Assembly (NCBI RefSeq): GCF_032854445.1
Contig: NC_088295.1
Span: 23,115,385-23,175,384 of the forward strand
Source of the DNA: Liolophura sinensis
Lineage: Eukaryota > Mollusca > Polyplacophora > Chitonida > Chitonidae
Direction of reading: 5' to 3'
DNA: 60,000 nt
A program made the translations under genes and the position numbers. Below, piece by piece: positions 36,399 through 51,500 of the stretch. The notes beneath the pieces were generated by a model. That model saw nothing but the letters and a program-made list of their open reading frames with translations, was not told the DNA's origin and did no database searches. Position 1 is the stretch's first letter. Each line of letters starts with the position of its first letter.

Positions 36399-36583
36399 CT
36401 ACTTTGAAGGTAAGCTGGGTCTATTACAGTAGTTCAAAATGGCTGACTGCAACATGGTGGCTCTTTGAGACTCTTCTTCCTTTATCCGTGTCAATTCCAG
36501 CTCACGACCTTTGAGTTTTTCCTGCAGCAAAACTATCTCTTTGTCCTTAGTCTCCATTGCTTCCCTATGTCTGAGTAATTGCT
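36399..36583 (-). CDS. LRRC45: LRRC45 exon 17 (terminal)
   Basis: Acceptor TTTTCAG; stop TAG at 36399-36401. Encodes [20 protein letters not shown], the coiled-coil end with [16 protein letters not shown], and the tail CNRPSLPSK. Residues about 608-668. Confidence 0.95.
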
Positions 36584-39500
36584 CTGAAAATAATAAATCA
36601 TAAAATTTGTTTATTTATTTGATCGGTAAACACAATAAATACATCAGAGTGGATATTAAAACACTTATAACTCAGTTTGGACAAATAGACAATAATCAAA
36701 TTAAGTTATCAAAGTTACAATCAAGCTGTTTCAAGGCTTTAGAGCTATTTTCTATACTTCCCACAATGATGACTCCAAACATGACACCACATCCACTCAC
36801 AGTATACTGACACCTCGTCAATCAGTTCTTGGCCCTAAGCTAACCATAAAGCTTGGCTAGTAACAAGACTGCAGTGAGGATGTCAAATACTGCCATTTAA
36901 AATACTCCAAAAAATATATGAACAGATAACACAGACTCCAATTTACTGTTACAGAAACACTGGATCATCATGAATTTAATAATGTTGAAAAATATTTGTC
37001 CAAGTAAAATGAAACATGATCAGTAGCAGATAATTACCGGAGAGTTCCCGATCCGCTTTGTCTAGCTTGTCCCGTAATTCAGATGTCATCTGCCTTTCCC
37101 CTTCAAACTTGCTGAGCTGCTGAGTCATTTCCATCTTAACTTTTCCAACTTCTGTCATCACCACATTGTTTTTATTGGCCAATTCCTATATTTTGATAAA
37201 ATATTTATGTCAGTTAATCAATATACTCAATACACGTCTATGTTATACTGATATATGAAGTGTAATCAAATAATAAATCCAAATGATTCTAACTTCCATT
37301 ATTTTCAATCCAACACTACAATGCCCCTCAATACACTTCCATTATTTTCAATCCAACACTACCATGCCCCTCAATACTCCTGCATCATTGTTCTTCACCA
37401 CATCAGAAAATCCCATATTCTGCTACAGTATTCGTCTAAAGAGGAATCCCACACTGGACATTGTCTTCATTCACTACAGCTGGATGTCTACCCCCTCACA
37501 TCATTATCCCTCACTAACTGCGATGAAATTAAGGCATCCCCTCCTAACTTCTTTATCCATTCCCCACTTCTGTATGCCCTCATCCCTTCTCTCTGACCTC
37601 GCCACATCCATATTCCCTGCCAACTTCTGTATCTCCTTACCAGTTCTGCATCCCTACCCTGCTTCTGCGTCCCTCCTTACTTCTACATCCCCTCCCCACT
37701 TCTGTATCCCCTAACCAATACTGTATCACTTGCCACTTATGTATACCCTCTCTGCTTCTGTATCCCCTCCCTCGTTCTGTTTCCCTTGTAGCTTCCATAT
37801 CCCTCGCCACTTCTGTGCCCTTTCCCTTTTCTGAATCCCGTCCAGTTTTGTATCTCCTCCCAACTGCTGTATCCCACTCCACTTTTGTAACCCCTCACCA
37901 CTTCTGCATCCCCTCCCCACTACTATATCCCCTCCTTGGTTTTGTTTCCCCTCACCATGTCTGCATCTTCTCCCGACTACTGTATCAACTGCCTGCTTCT
38001 GTATTGTCTCGCCACATCCGTATTCCCTGCCAACTTCTGTATCTCCTTGCCAGTTCTGCATCCCTAGCCTACTTATGAGTCCCTCCTCCCATCTGCATCC
38101 CCTCCCCACTTGTCTATTCCTCACCACTTCTATATCCCTTAATCAATACTATATCACTCGCCACTTTTATATACCGTCTCTTCTTCTGTATCCCCTCTCT
38201 GCTTCTGTATCCCCTCTCTGCTTTTTTCCTTGCTACTTGTTTCTCTCGCCACTTGTGTTTCCCTCCCTGCTTCTGCATCCCTCTCAACTTCAGAATCCCA
38301 TCTCCACTTTGGTAGCCCCTTCTGACTACTGTATCACGAGCCACTTCTGTATCCCCTTGCCACTTCTGTATTCCCTTGCCACTTGTGTATCCCCTTGCCA
38401 CTTCTGTATTCCCTTCTTACTACTATATCCACTCACTGCTTTTGTTTTCCCTCACCATGTCTGCATCCCCTCCCCACTACTCTATCTCATGCCACTTTGG
38501 TCTTCCCTCACTACTTCTGAATCCCCTCCCTGTTTCTGAATCCCCTCCCTGTTTCTGTATCCCATCACCACTGTTGTTTCCCATTACAACTTTTGCATCC
38601 ACTCCCACTTCTGTATCCTCTCCCTACTTCTGTTTCCCCTTCACCACTTTTGTTTCCCTCCCTGCTTTTGTATCTCCTCCCCACTTCTGTTTCCCCTCAC
38701 CACTCTCTACCCCTTCCCACTTCTGCATCCCTTACCACATTAAGGTCTTCCAATCTCCTCCTCATGGATTCCAGCTCCAAACTTAAGTTGGAGTTCTTGG
38801 ACTGGAGGTCAGAGATCATGCCTGTCTGTTGGTTACACTGTAAATGGAGGTCGTCCTTTGTGGTCTGTAACAAATGGACCTTATCCTCCAGCTGTTTCAC
38901 CCTGTGATCCTGCAACAAGACCTCAAGTATTAACATTAGCATACGTGCTGTCCAAGACCAGTTGCTTCCCCTTGCAAAGAAATTCAACAGACTTTGTATT
39001 GATGAATCAGGTAAGATGTATATAAGATGTCTTGAAGGCTTCTCTTCTTCTGACAGTATAGTATAGTATATCTCCACATTCTTGTTCATAAGAAAAAAAA
39101 AAGCCACCTGTCATTTTTTTGCTGTTCAAGTGAGCTGATAGGCAGACACAGTTTGATCTGAATTTGCATTCCTTTCTCATTTGTATTCAATATTCACTTA
39201 ATCTTAGTATGTCGTAAATAGATGCAACAATTTTGGTTTGAATAACTGACAAACCAATGGCTCTGTACAGTAATGAATAAATCAATGATCTCTGACACAT
39301 ATTTCAGAAGTTTATATTCAATTTTCTCAAAATCCATAATCAAGACTTTGAAATACAAAGAAAGGTGATATAAAATTTTGGTTTGGTTGAAACCGAGCCT
39401 TGACTGTATGGACTAGTAAGAGACAGACTCCTTTGATAGATGTGTTCACTGATCATAAATGTTTTGTAAAAATGCACAATTACTGCTAAAAATGCCCTTT

Positions 39501-42500
39501 TCATTTTATCTTTTGTTGCTATCTCAGTTTTTGTTCTACTCAAGGTCTCCTAACAAATCTAATTGGCATTTGCACTTGTTCAGGTAGGTACAGTGTGCAG
39601 TTAATTTTAGGGACAGATATTTTTATTTTGCCTTGTTTGGAATATTCAACATTCAACACCTTTATAATTCTGCATTTGGAGCTGTAATGCTACAGTCTAA
39701 GCAATTCACATTAAGACATTAGTACCTGCACAAAAACTCTAATTCCAAAATGTAAAACAGCACTATAAATTTATGAAGTTAAAATAAAACCAAATAGGGT
39801 CACATAGTCTGTGAGCTGAAGTTTGCAAATACATGTAAAGATATTCTGTAAGTAGGCTACATGCGCTAGGTTTCGATTCAGCAATATCTAAAAATGTGTA
39901 CAATTGCTCCCAAGACGAGATCTCAACATCTATTATAACAATGCTGTGTTAAAAAAAGAAGTATTGTTCTTCGGGCAGAGAAGTAGATGTGTTTTACAGA
40001 TACAGCTCACCTCCTCAGTTTTCGCCCTCTGCTTGGCAATCATCAGCTGCTCCTCGGCCTGCAGTCTCTCCTGGGCTAACAGAGACTTGTGACGTCCCAC
40101 CTCTTCCTCCAGATCTAAACGCTGACGCTCCAGCTTCCCAATACGATCCTTCAACACCTTTTCACTTTCCTCACTCTCCTGATGAAGGCGGTTTATCTGA
40201 GGGGATTAATGCTGTGATGTCAGTTATGTAACTCAATAACTTGTTAACACCAAACTCCTTGCAGAATGACATAGTTTCATAACTCTTTTCCAAGGAGAAG
40301 AAAATCCCAGGGTTCAGATAACAGTGGGCTGAAATCTTTCACCGAACGGATGTGACAGTCCTACATAAATATTTTACATTCCATATCATTAATACACGTA
40401 TACAGATAAAAATGGCTCAGTGATGAGGTAAAAGTTTTCAGTTAGAAACTATAACATATAATAAAGATTCCATAAATAATGTTGTAGATAAAAATTGTAT
40501 TTTATGTTGTCATGCCTGAGTTTTGCATGTTCTGATTAAAGCATGTGACAGATATCTTCAAAAACATCTCGTTAAAATACAGAAGCATTGACACCATGTC
40601 AAATCAATCACTTTTGTAAATAACTGCACTTTGTTCCTGCTAACAGGATTGGTTTATGCACTATTCTCCTCAGCAACACATTCTTACCTCCTTTTGTTTC
40701 AACACATCCATTTCTCTCACTGTTTCTTTGTTTTGTTGTTTGATTTGCTGTATTTTATCTGAAAAACACAGTAACTAGATGTCTCACTTTTAGGGGCAAT
40801 ATATTACTTTATTTATTTGATGGGTGTTTTATGCCATGGTCAATATTTCACTTACACAATATTTTCACTTGCCTTATGGTAGGAGGAAACCGGGTACAGC
40901 CCAGGGGAAACATGAGCTGGACTCTAAATCAGAGCAACCACATTGGTGAGAGGCTCCTGGGTTATTTTGCTGTGCTAGCAAGCTAACCACCAGTCCACAG
41001 AGGCCCAAGACAGCTTAAGTCTTCAATAATACGTGCAAATGCCAGAAATCAAATATACTGCCCACACAGAATAATTAAAACCGAGAGAAGAGAGAGAAAA
41101 CCGATAAATACTGTCTGAAAAACATGGCATTTTTTCAGATTGTACTAATAATACATGTAATATTCCAGATGAAACAAAGGCAAAAAAGAAGATCTTATCA
41201 GCAAAGGGCATAGCTTAAGTTGGAACTATTGGTGTGAGAATGTCAGACTCCCTAAAGCACTATAACTCACCATCATATTGAGCTCTCTTCAGCTTGAGAT
41301 CAGCTTGCAGGTGTGCAACTTGTTCCTTCAGGTCAAAAATCTCTTCTTGTTGCTGCTTACACTTACGCTCTACATCACCCAGCTGACAAACAAACAAAAA
41401 CCCCAAACATGTATAACAGTGAGATTGCTCTTCAGAAGTTGCTATGGATGGGGACTTGAATGAGTTTATACTTGAATCATAATTAAGTTACAAATGATGA
41501 GATCTGAGGCTAAAGAGTTATGTGACCTTATGACATCATCACTTAACACCACAACGTAGTTTTATTTCATTCAAAGGATCGAAATTATCCAAAAGTAATA
41601 ACCTTACCTACTTATTTTTTTTATTAACTTATGACTAAATAAAATGCAAATATAACTTCTGTTATAAGTCTTGGTGATGAAACAATATTAAGTAAGATTA
41701 ACATGCTGATTATTTACTTTGGATTCCAGGTGTATACATCGGTCATTTGACTCGGACAATTCCTTCAGCATTTTCGTCTCGGTCAATGCACGGTCCTGAA
41801 AGAAACCCGAAGTAGTACATATTAAGTCATTTTAGTGACGTTGAACATTCTACTGAGACATCAACAGCGGTACGCTACACAGTGTACACCATATCGGTCA
41901 CAAATAAAAGTGCAGAATGCATGTTTGCACAACAAATGGCATGGAAGTCCTAAAATCTCATTCAAGTCTTTTGTGTTCATTGCCTACATGTTATACTAAC
42001 AACTATACTTCTATGTAATGTAACCAAGGACAGGTCATATAAGCAATCTACAGCCTTTACAGTTTTGGGGACTATCACATTTATTTATCTGATTGTTGTC
42101 TAATGCCATACTAAAAAATTGTTGACGTATATAGTGGCAGCCAGTTCTATGGCAAGCTACTCACAAACTTTCTCACACATAATCAACAGACATGTGCACT
42201 ATACTCTTGGAAGGCAAGTGATCCTCAATGGATAGTAGACTAGGCAAACAGCTACACAAGCATTGTCCACCTACTGTCAGCAAGGCCCCACAAATATTGA
42301 GAGCTATGGCAATCTACAAATTCCCTGTCCAAGACTGGAATTGAACCCATACCTTTTCTGCCCTTGTGCAGGAAACAACCTTCTTAATTGTATCACTGAT
42401 ATGGTAGCTTGTAGTTTAAAAAAACAATCATATGGAAACCACCTTTAAGTACTTGATGAAGGGTTCTATCTCAGTCGTAGGGGATTGGTTTACTATGGTA

Positions 42501-45500
42501 ATAGCCCCATTTCCTTGCACTCTCCACTTTGCATGTTCTAGCGTGATATGTTAGTGTAAGGACCAACTCACCTCTCGCTCCCTCCTCAGTTCACTCTGGT
42601 GACTACTGTTGTTATCGGCCAATTCCTGTTTTAATCTTTGTATGACAATGGTGGAATCATTATACTTCTGCTCTGCTAAGGAGAGCTCAGACTCTGTCAG
42701 GGCAAGCCTACAACATCAGCACAAACATCAACTGATGGCAATATTCATCCTCATACATCAAACCTCCATATACAAATGTTAACCCCATCAGCACGATTAT
42801 CAACTGATGGCAATATTCATCCTCAAACATTAAACATCCATATGCAAATGTTACATCCATCAGCACAAACATCAACTGATGGCAATATTCATCCTCATAC
42901 ATCAAACCTCCATATACAAATGTTAACCCCATCAGCACGATTATCAACTGATGGCAATATTCATCCTCATACATCAAACCTCCATATACAAATGGTAATC
43001 CCTTCAGCACGATTATCAACTGATGGCAATATTAATCCTCATACGTTAACCCTCCATATGCAAATGTTAACCCCAACAGCACTATTATCAACTGATGGAA
43101 ATATTCATCTTAATGCTTTACCTCTGTCCAAGAAGTGATATGAATTATGGAAGGTTTAACAACATTATCATACACTGAAGAAGTTTCAGACTACATGTAT
43201 TTCAAACACAGTTATTGAGGTTTTAATTTTGTATTCAAAACTACTTTAAAACAGAAAGCAAATATTCAGCTATCCATGTAAAACATATCTAGGGAAAGAA
43301 CTTACTTGGCGGCAAGGGAGTTAAATGCTGCTTTCCTTTCTTCTAAAGACTCCTGTAGACTTCCAATTTTATGTGATGAAGACCTAAACAAACAACATAC
43401 AGCCAGAACATCACAAAGCTGATGCTTCACATCAAATGCTGCCATACAGAAACAGATGATTGCAAAAATATAACCCAGAATAATTTTTATATTCTGAAAA
43501 GTGCCTGGACTGTTTTTTTTTTAATATACTGTTACACTGTACTTAATTTATATGGTTTACAAAAGATTACTGCTCTCTCTGATTATTGTAAGCTGTAAAA
43601 TTGTTCAAATCAAGCAAAACATGCTGTGATGCTTACCTTTTGGTTTTCCTTAAAATCTCTTCTTGTCTATCAAGAGTGTTCATCAAATCTCCCATCTGGA
43701 AACATTAACGTTTAAATCCTTGTAATAAAACGAACGACTGGCTGAATGCTTTGAGTTTAACATTGTACCTAACAAGTTTTCAGTCATGTGCCGACAAGGA
43801 GTCATTAGGTGTGTGTACATACATGTATGTTGTGCCCTTGTGGCAGGGGGAGTCCGTGGTGCCGGTGAAGCATTATATGGAAGACACTAGACATGACATC
43901 CCACATCATACTGACACCGGGCCAACTTGTCCTGTTTCCTTGCTCTAACCTTTCAGTGCTGACTGCCAAACGAGGTAACAACAAGTATCATTTTTTTAAA
44001 GTCTTTGGTATGACAAAACCCGGGCTTGATTCCCTGGTCTTTCGACTTCGAGGCTAGAATCCACGTAATCAAACACTATCAACAGTCATTCATCAATATA
44101 TTTCAACCAACAATCAGCAAGTGTGTGTACATATGCATACAACTGCAGTAACATGTCCAGCAAATGATTTCTAATTACAGATTTATTTCAAGGGGGTTTT
44201 GATGCAGTGCTTAAGAATACAAAACAACCCCAATGCAACAACTACATTTTCCGTGATTAACTCTAAATATTTAGTGACATGAAAAGATATTATTCCTCAC
44301 ACATGTGAAAAATAATCAGATACACCAAGCCTCATGGTTATGAGGCCTGATGGGAAAAAGTCACCTGAGAATTCTTGTCTTTCTCCAGTTGTCTTATGTG
44401 ATGTGTCAGAGTCTGTGTCCTCTTGCTGTAACTTTCTGACAGGGCCTGTCTGTCTCCATTATGACCAACTGCTGTCTCTGACAGGTCAGACAAAATATAA
44501 CATCTCAGTGTAATAACACGTCTGTAACGTTGAGTTAACAGTAGAATGAAATTCAAGTGAAAATAATGTAAATAATGGCTCTTAGTGCAGTCAACAACTG
44601 TTGCTCATAGACACCTTATTAATCCTTCTAGCAGAATATCCCTCAATTGAAATTCGTAGCATTTGACTGACTTTTTTATCTGATTTGTGTTTTACACAGT
44701 CCACAAGAAAGTTTCACTTGTGTCACAGCCATCCAGTATATGGGTGCGGGAAGCCCCACAATTATTTTAAGTACATGTAGTTAAGATGCAAGATAAAATA
44801 CATTTTATTCTGCCTGCTTAATAAATAGAGTTCATTTAAGAATGAAATGTTTTGTTTGGTCCTTCTTCACTTGCAGTATTGTAATGAAGTTAATGAAGTA
44901 TTCTTCATTCTTATTATCAGGTGACATGGTAATTTTTATACCTGAAACAGGTGAAAAATAGAGTAACCCTTCGCTTGCTATAACCTATCACTTAGCCATT
45001 TAGATTGATAGGACCCAGCCTTGCACTGGAATGCTCTGTCTGAACAAGCTCTAAGCTGGACCACTAATCTGTGGTATTAACAGAATTAACTATAAGCTAT
45101 CACGCTCAGCGACTGACCTGGGCTGACCTGGTCACTGATGATCTACAAACCTATGTCAACAATCACAAACTTTACAAGCCTGGCAATCCAAAATGACTTA
45201 ACAGATGTTTGATCACTAGGTACGGTGTGCGTCACTGAACTCTGACCTTAATTTGGCATCCTAGCAAGAAGATTTTTTTTCCATTCCACTTCTATATAAA
45301 TGTTTGAGTTTACATTTTGACTGCTTGTCACTGGGCTAAGCCTCATGAAAAATTGGTAGGACGTGACAGTGATAAAACACACAACACTACACAACTATTA
45401 ATGTTAACAGAACAGTACATTCTACAACACTGTCAGTATTTATAAATTAATCAGCTGTTTTTTCCTTTCCACCTGGAACTGTTCAAGAAGCTTGAGATGC

Positions 45501-48500
45501 CATCCCTCCATCACATTTCCGTTACGTGTACTTACACCTCAGGCAGATGTGTCAGGCCTCAGTGCCTATCGTGAAGAGGGTCATTGTGTCGGACAGGGGG
45601 TATATAAAAGGGCTTAGAGCTGGGCTCATTAGCTATCTGATAATTTGGCAGTGCATCCGGCTGAGTCTTAACTGCCCAGCCGGCAAACAGAGGTGTGAGT
45701 GGTGGGGAGGTATCACCTACCTATAGCCTTTAGGATATCACTGGGCACATTGTTCCCGGCGAGCTCGAGTCTTGTTAACGTCTTATTGCTCTCTAACATC
45801 TCCAGCAGAGCGCGCCCACCCAAAAGTCCCACGTTGTTCCAGCGCAAGTCTAAGACAAATCAAACACGACAGAAAAAAGAAGCAGGTTTCATCTTGGCAG
45901 AAAAAAGATGAAGGCAAATTTAAGCTTGGCAATGACCCTTAGCTTTTGATCAGCTGGAGAATCCTGTTCAGCTAAACCCTTCCCCCGATCACAGGAGAAA
46001 TCGCTTGTTGACCAATTAAAAACACTATCACATATCTCACTACGAACTGGCCAAACAAAACAAAGCCTGTGTAACACTATTTGCTTGCTGAGACCTAATT
46101 TCCCAGTCTTAATCAGTGGTTACACAGCTCAGTGTTATCCCTGGCATGTTGTCATTCGTACAGCTAGAGGCTTCCAGATCCAGTATGTGGTTAAATACAC
46201 CGCGCAACATGCCGCACCCTTCAGGCCGATCAGCGCCTCAGGCTGATGTGCATGCCTCGAAATGGCTTAAAACAACAGCCTAATGACTTCAATAAACACC
46301 GATCAAAGAATACATCTCCTACATGTACCTTTAATTTGTTACACAGGCATTGAAGCGAACTTGAAAGGAAAATGTTTATGTAACATCGAGCTCTCTAATA
46401 TTTTCTACATTAGAAAGACTGAAAAGTATTAATGCTGGAAAATAAAACAAATATTTATCCTGGAAAATAATACAAACATTTATCCTGCAAATAAAACATT
46501 GAGGGAAACTCGATAAATAATCTGGGCTCATTTTCAGAAAACTTTGTAAATTCATTTAACTTTCTTTTCTTTCAGGAATGATTTCTGGGTTAACTCTACA
46601 AGTTAACATAATTTATGTGATGACTTCAAACAAAATAATATACCCAACTTTTGAAAGTGGACCAAGAAAATCTGTAGGAAATGCCCCCTTAAACCTTAAC
46701 ACAATGAGACGAAAAGATAGATGTACTAATAACACAAAGAGACGTCTAACCCAAGGGTTAGCAAAATTCTTCTGAAGTTCTATGGCAACATCTTGTCATT
46801 AGGCCCCAAATGTTAGGCCTAAATGTATGACAATTCACAAACGACGTCATGCACACACACACAAAAAGAGTTGTTTTCCCTCAAAATGTCAGGCGAGATT
46901 TGCAAAGATTTACAAGGTGAGTGCTATGTTAAGTGTGGCCTTACCACTCCCCCCATCTGCTGGATTAGGGTCGTTGCTGCTTCCCCTCACAACAATTACC
47001 GGATCAAGAAAACAATGGCTCCTCAGTCATAAAGCCACTTCCTTCATTTGACCCCTCCTTAACACAGCTCTGCACGGAAATACACTTTTTTTTCCATTTC
47101 CACACGGATATTGGTTTTAAATGAGCAAGGCTACAGTTTATTACACCCATGAAAAAACTCCTAGCAAATCTCCCGGAAGAAAACTTTGACATCTGCTATT
47201 GTGTGACCCAATATACTACTTAAAAAACAACAATTCTTACTTCATCAATAAAATTATGACACATCAAACGTATATGATATGTATATCCTATACATGTGGA
47301 CGACTCAGAAAACAACATTAACAGCTCTACTAAACTTTTTTGAGAGACAGGAAGTATGAGTTACAGATGTGAAATATGTTTCCATGGTGTGCTAATTAAT
47401 GCTTCAGTTATGACGTAGTAACAATAAACATAAACAAGATTCTAAGTGGAATGGCATGCAGGGCAGGGGAAGGTAAATAGCATGATGGTATTTCAAGGCT
47501 GGGAATGTCAGCCATGTTCAATGCTTGCACATTATTGTGCCATTTTCCTCCTGCATGTATTAAGTTGAGATTAGCTATTGTTTACTGTCATCAATCTCAA
47601 CACGCTGTTATACCTGCTTCACAATCTTCGCCCATTTGTTGACACTAACAACATGAATTTCTTTGAAGAACAAGGACAACATTCATGCAATTTTCATCTT
47701 CATTTAAATATTCCATATCTTGGGATTACAGAGCTTGTCCAATAGCCAAAATACATACAAAAATAACAATGCAGATTGCTACAGAGAAAGCTTCCTTCAA
47801 AACATGATAAAGGAAATAAAACCACCCATATTATGTTGACGTCAGGTATCACCAAATATCTGAAATTATCAACCCTGACCTTGGCTATAAGGGATTATTA
47901 CTGATGAGCAAACCATAGAGATAGACATCACTCACATAGCAGCCTTGGCTTTGACAAAAACATAACAATTAACAAAAGAAAACAAGCAACTGTCTCAGAT
48001 GAATCATTAGAGGGACAGATTGACATGGACTGGGATCAACTATCAGAGAGAAGCAAAGTACCACATCTTTAAAGCTGGTCTCTCGCAGCTAAGGTTAGGG
48101 GAAGACGGTGCAAACAAAGAGCAGTTACGTGGCCGCACGGGGCTTTGCTCTGGCAGACGTGTTGATGAAGCAGTTTCCAGATACCCACACGAAGAGCCTG
48201 TTGTGACTGGACGATGAGTTGTCAGTAAGGCTGACCGTGGGAGAGATGTGAAACTGTTCGGACGTGTTATTTCAAGTGTGACATAACTCCCATCACTTCA
48301 TGGAAATGTCACATACATATATCATACATGTCTCCTTCTGACATTGCCCACAGAATGACCCATGCACAATGTACAGAAAACAAACTCCTAGAGAAGCAAA
48401 ACAGGCAAAGTGTACAAGGTGAATTGTCAAAAAAAACAAGTTGACTCAAAGACCTTTCCTCAAGGGCATGTTCCATGAATGATAAGATGTGACAAACCCA

Positions 48501-51500
48501 AATGACATCAACCTACAAAAACTATGCATACAGCAGAGTAAAACCCTGATTTATAAAGGTTACAAAAGGCAAATTCAGAGAACCTATATCCCACACTAAA
48601 TATGCAAACCATATGCAACAAGCAAATCAATGACCAATCAGAATGACAGCAATCAGTAAATATTCAAACCTGTGCACAGATCAAGCTGGTTTACAAATTT
48701 GATCTTAGATATTAAAGAGATCACACAAAATGAAGCTTAACACAAAATTGAATCCAAATTACATTTGGAGCAGTTATAGCATAATAACTAAGGATCACTG
48801 AGAATCACTCTTACTTAATCACCAATATCATAAAATATGCACCACTTATGCACGAAAATAAGCTGGTTTTCAAATTGGAAATGAGGTTCCTCAAAGTGGA
48901 CTAACACACATGGCAATCCGTTTTACACCTGAAGGAAACCGGAATGGAGACCACCAACCTTTGGTAAGTTGACTAGCTTTCCCACGAGCGACATACACGT
49001 ATATGCACACTATATGGGGTGAAAAACCTCTTCAACTAATGTCTGGCTGCTCAAACAGCCACTCAAGTCTTGCTGATTGTTACCGATATGCCCACGCTCA
49101 GTGAGAATAACGACATGCAAATATTAATTACTGTTCTTACCCAGAGATTTGAGTGAGGTGTTTCGCTTTAGTCCTGCAGCTAGTTCTGCGGCTCCATCGT
49201 GACTAATCTGGTTGTTCCGCAGGTCTAAAGCCTTTAGGGCCGAGTTAGAGCCAAGACCCTCACAGAACACCGCAAACGAGTTGTCAATCATCCCCACAGA
49301 ATTCCACTCCAAACACATACTGTTTCATAATTGTATAAACATCATACAAACATCAACCATAACATACAAGTTGACTTGAAAGAAGTTAGACATTTGAAAT
49401 AACACCTTGTATTTTAACGTCTACAGTTATGTTACAACTTTGAATTGCACTGAAAGGTAATTAACATTCATTCTTCTCTTTTATACTTTACAGAAATGTC
49501 CAAATTTCATCCGTTGTTCAGCAAACCAGAAGGACAGAAGACCATGGAAATGTACATTCCATGTTGTCAATTATCTACTACATGTGTTTAAATAATCTCA
49601 CCTGGCCAGTGTGTTGTTGTGTCGTAACATCTTTCCCAGGACCTCCACACCCACTCCCCGGATATTATTACCCTAAACAGGTATAGCAATATTCAACACA
49701 TAAATGTTTCATCTAGTCTGGGATATTCTAATTGCGAAAAAGTTATTGGGAAAAAATGTTTACAGGATACATGAAAAGAAACTATAAAACAAAGATTATG
49801 TTTCTATGCCAAATGAAGAAAATTATGCTCCGGAATTTTGTAAAAAAGGTATTTTCACACCTGTTAATTACCCCTCTATATTATGCATATTTTCAGTCAA
49901 CGGTCAAATTTTTTCAGAAATTACGTCATTGTTGACCTTGCTAGGAACTCTATGAACACTCCGATGTGCCTCGAGTCCGGTGAATCGTGTCGCTACAGTG
50001 TGGGCAAGGTGACATGTATACAGATATACAAAGGTACTGCATGCCTTCTTCGGGTCAGCTTACCGCCCCCCTCCGCGCCCCTACCCCCAGCCCCATTCGG
50101 TCGGACCCTTTCGGTCTGTCCCCCAAGCTACTAAATTTCCGGACTATCCCCTAGGGCCTTAAGAAAACTGTACTTTGAAGCCATTTTAACCCACCAAAGT
50201 GAAAGTTGAAAATTTGTTTGTATTGTTATATGTTATTACACATAATAATCTGCACAATAAGAAATAAAACCAAAGCGTTTCATGTATCCTTTAAAGAGAT
50301 TTCAATGAACTGATAAAGTATGAGTTTACATTCATCCACAAAAAGGTATTTATTTATTTATTTGACTGGCGCTTTATTCTGTACTTTAGAATATTTCACT
50401 TATACGATAGCAGCCAGTACTATGATGGTAAGAAACCAAGCAGAGCCCAGGGCAAGCCCACAACCATCCACAGATCGCTGGCAAACCCCTCCACATATGA
50501 CCAGAGACAAAGACAGCATGAGCTGCACTTAGACTTATAAAGACTGTAATTGTGAGAGGCTCGTGAGTGTTGTGCTAGCATGCTAACCACTCTGCCATGC
50601 AGGCCCCCTGAAAACTTTTATGTAGACTTCAAAACGATCAACATCACCAGTCTTTATGTTATACCTTTAGGTCCAACTTTCGACACCAAACATTTGAGGT
50701 GAGGCCATACGCAATCCCTTTAACAGCTGTTCCAAAGAGAGAAAAAAGCATGTTAATAACACGTATCATAATGATATCCAAACGTTAAAACATAATTAGC
50801 TCCATTTGTACTTATGTCATTGTTGCTTAATGTAATACTCATGACTCACTTGATAGTAAGTGTTATGGGTGGTAACTGGAAATTTGGATGTACAAACATG
50901 CCATAATGAAGGAAGACAAGTGATCTTCCATGAATGTACTATTCCATAAAGGCAAATATAGGTGATGTTGACTGTATCACCAGGGACTCAAGAACAAGGA
51001 GAAGTGGGAAATTTAGAAATTCCCTGTCCAAATGAACGTTTGAACCTACTCCTTGTCTTTCAGCAAGCTTGTTCTTGCCAACCTTACCATGAAGTCGATT
51101 TTTTTACTTTTTTAATGTAATACTTATAGGTACATCTAACAAGCATTACGATAACGCCAGATATTACTGGATTTTGAGGTACAGGTAGAGCTTGTTTATT
51201 TGCTTACCATCTTCGGTAAGCATACAGTCTGACAGTCGCAGTTCCACGAAGGTTCTGTCGGTGGCCAGGACTTTGCCCAGAGCTGCGCAGTTTTTGGCAG
51301 AGACATTGTTAGTGGACAGGTTCAACACTGCTGTGGACGGAGTCTGCTCAGCACTGTAACAAAGCAACAGGTTGACACATGTAACACAGTAGTAGGTTGA
51401 CATGTAACACACCATACGCGGACACATTTAACACAGCAATAGTATGAAATATGTAATAGGGCATATGTTGATAAATACATTCATACACGTAACACATCAA

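Noticed and set aside
37255-38907. Many overlapping open frames of 80-150 codons on both strands, rich in P, S, L, F or in R, G, E
   Set aside because: They are translations of the 18-19-bp minisatellite in an LRRC45 intron; only 38736-38909 minus (exon 15) is coding.
42708-43138. Repetitive 103- and 120-codon frames
   Set aside because: Products of the 72-bp tandem repeat, whose unit is a multiple of three.
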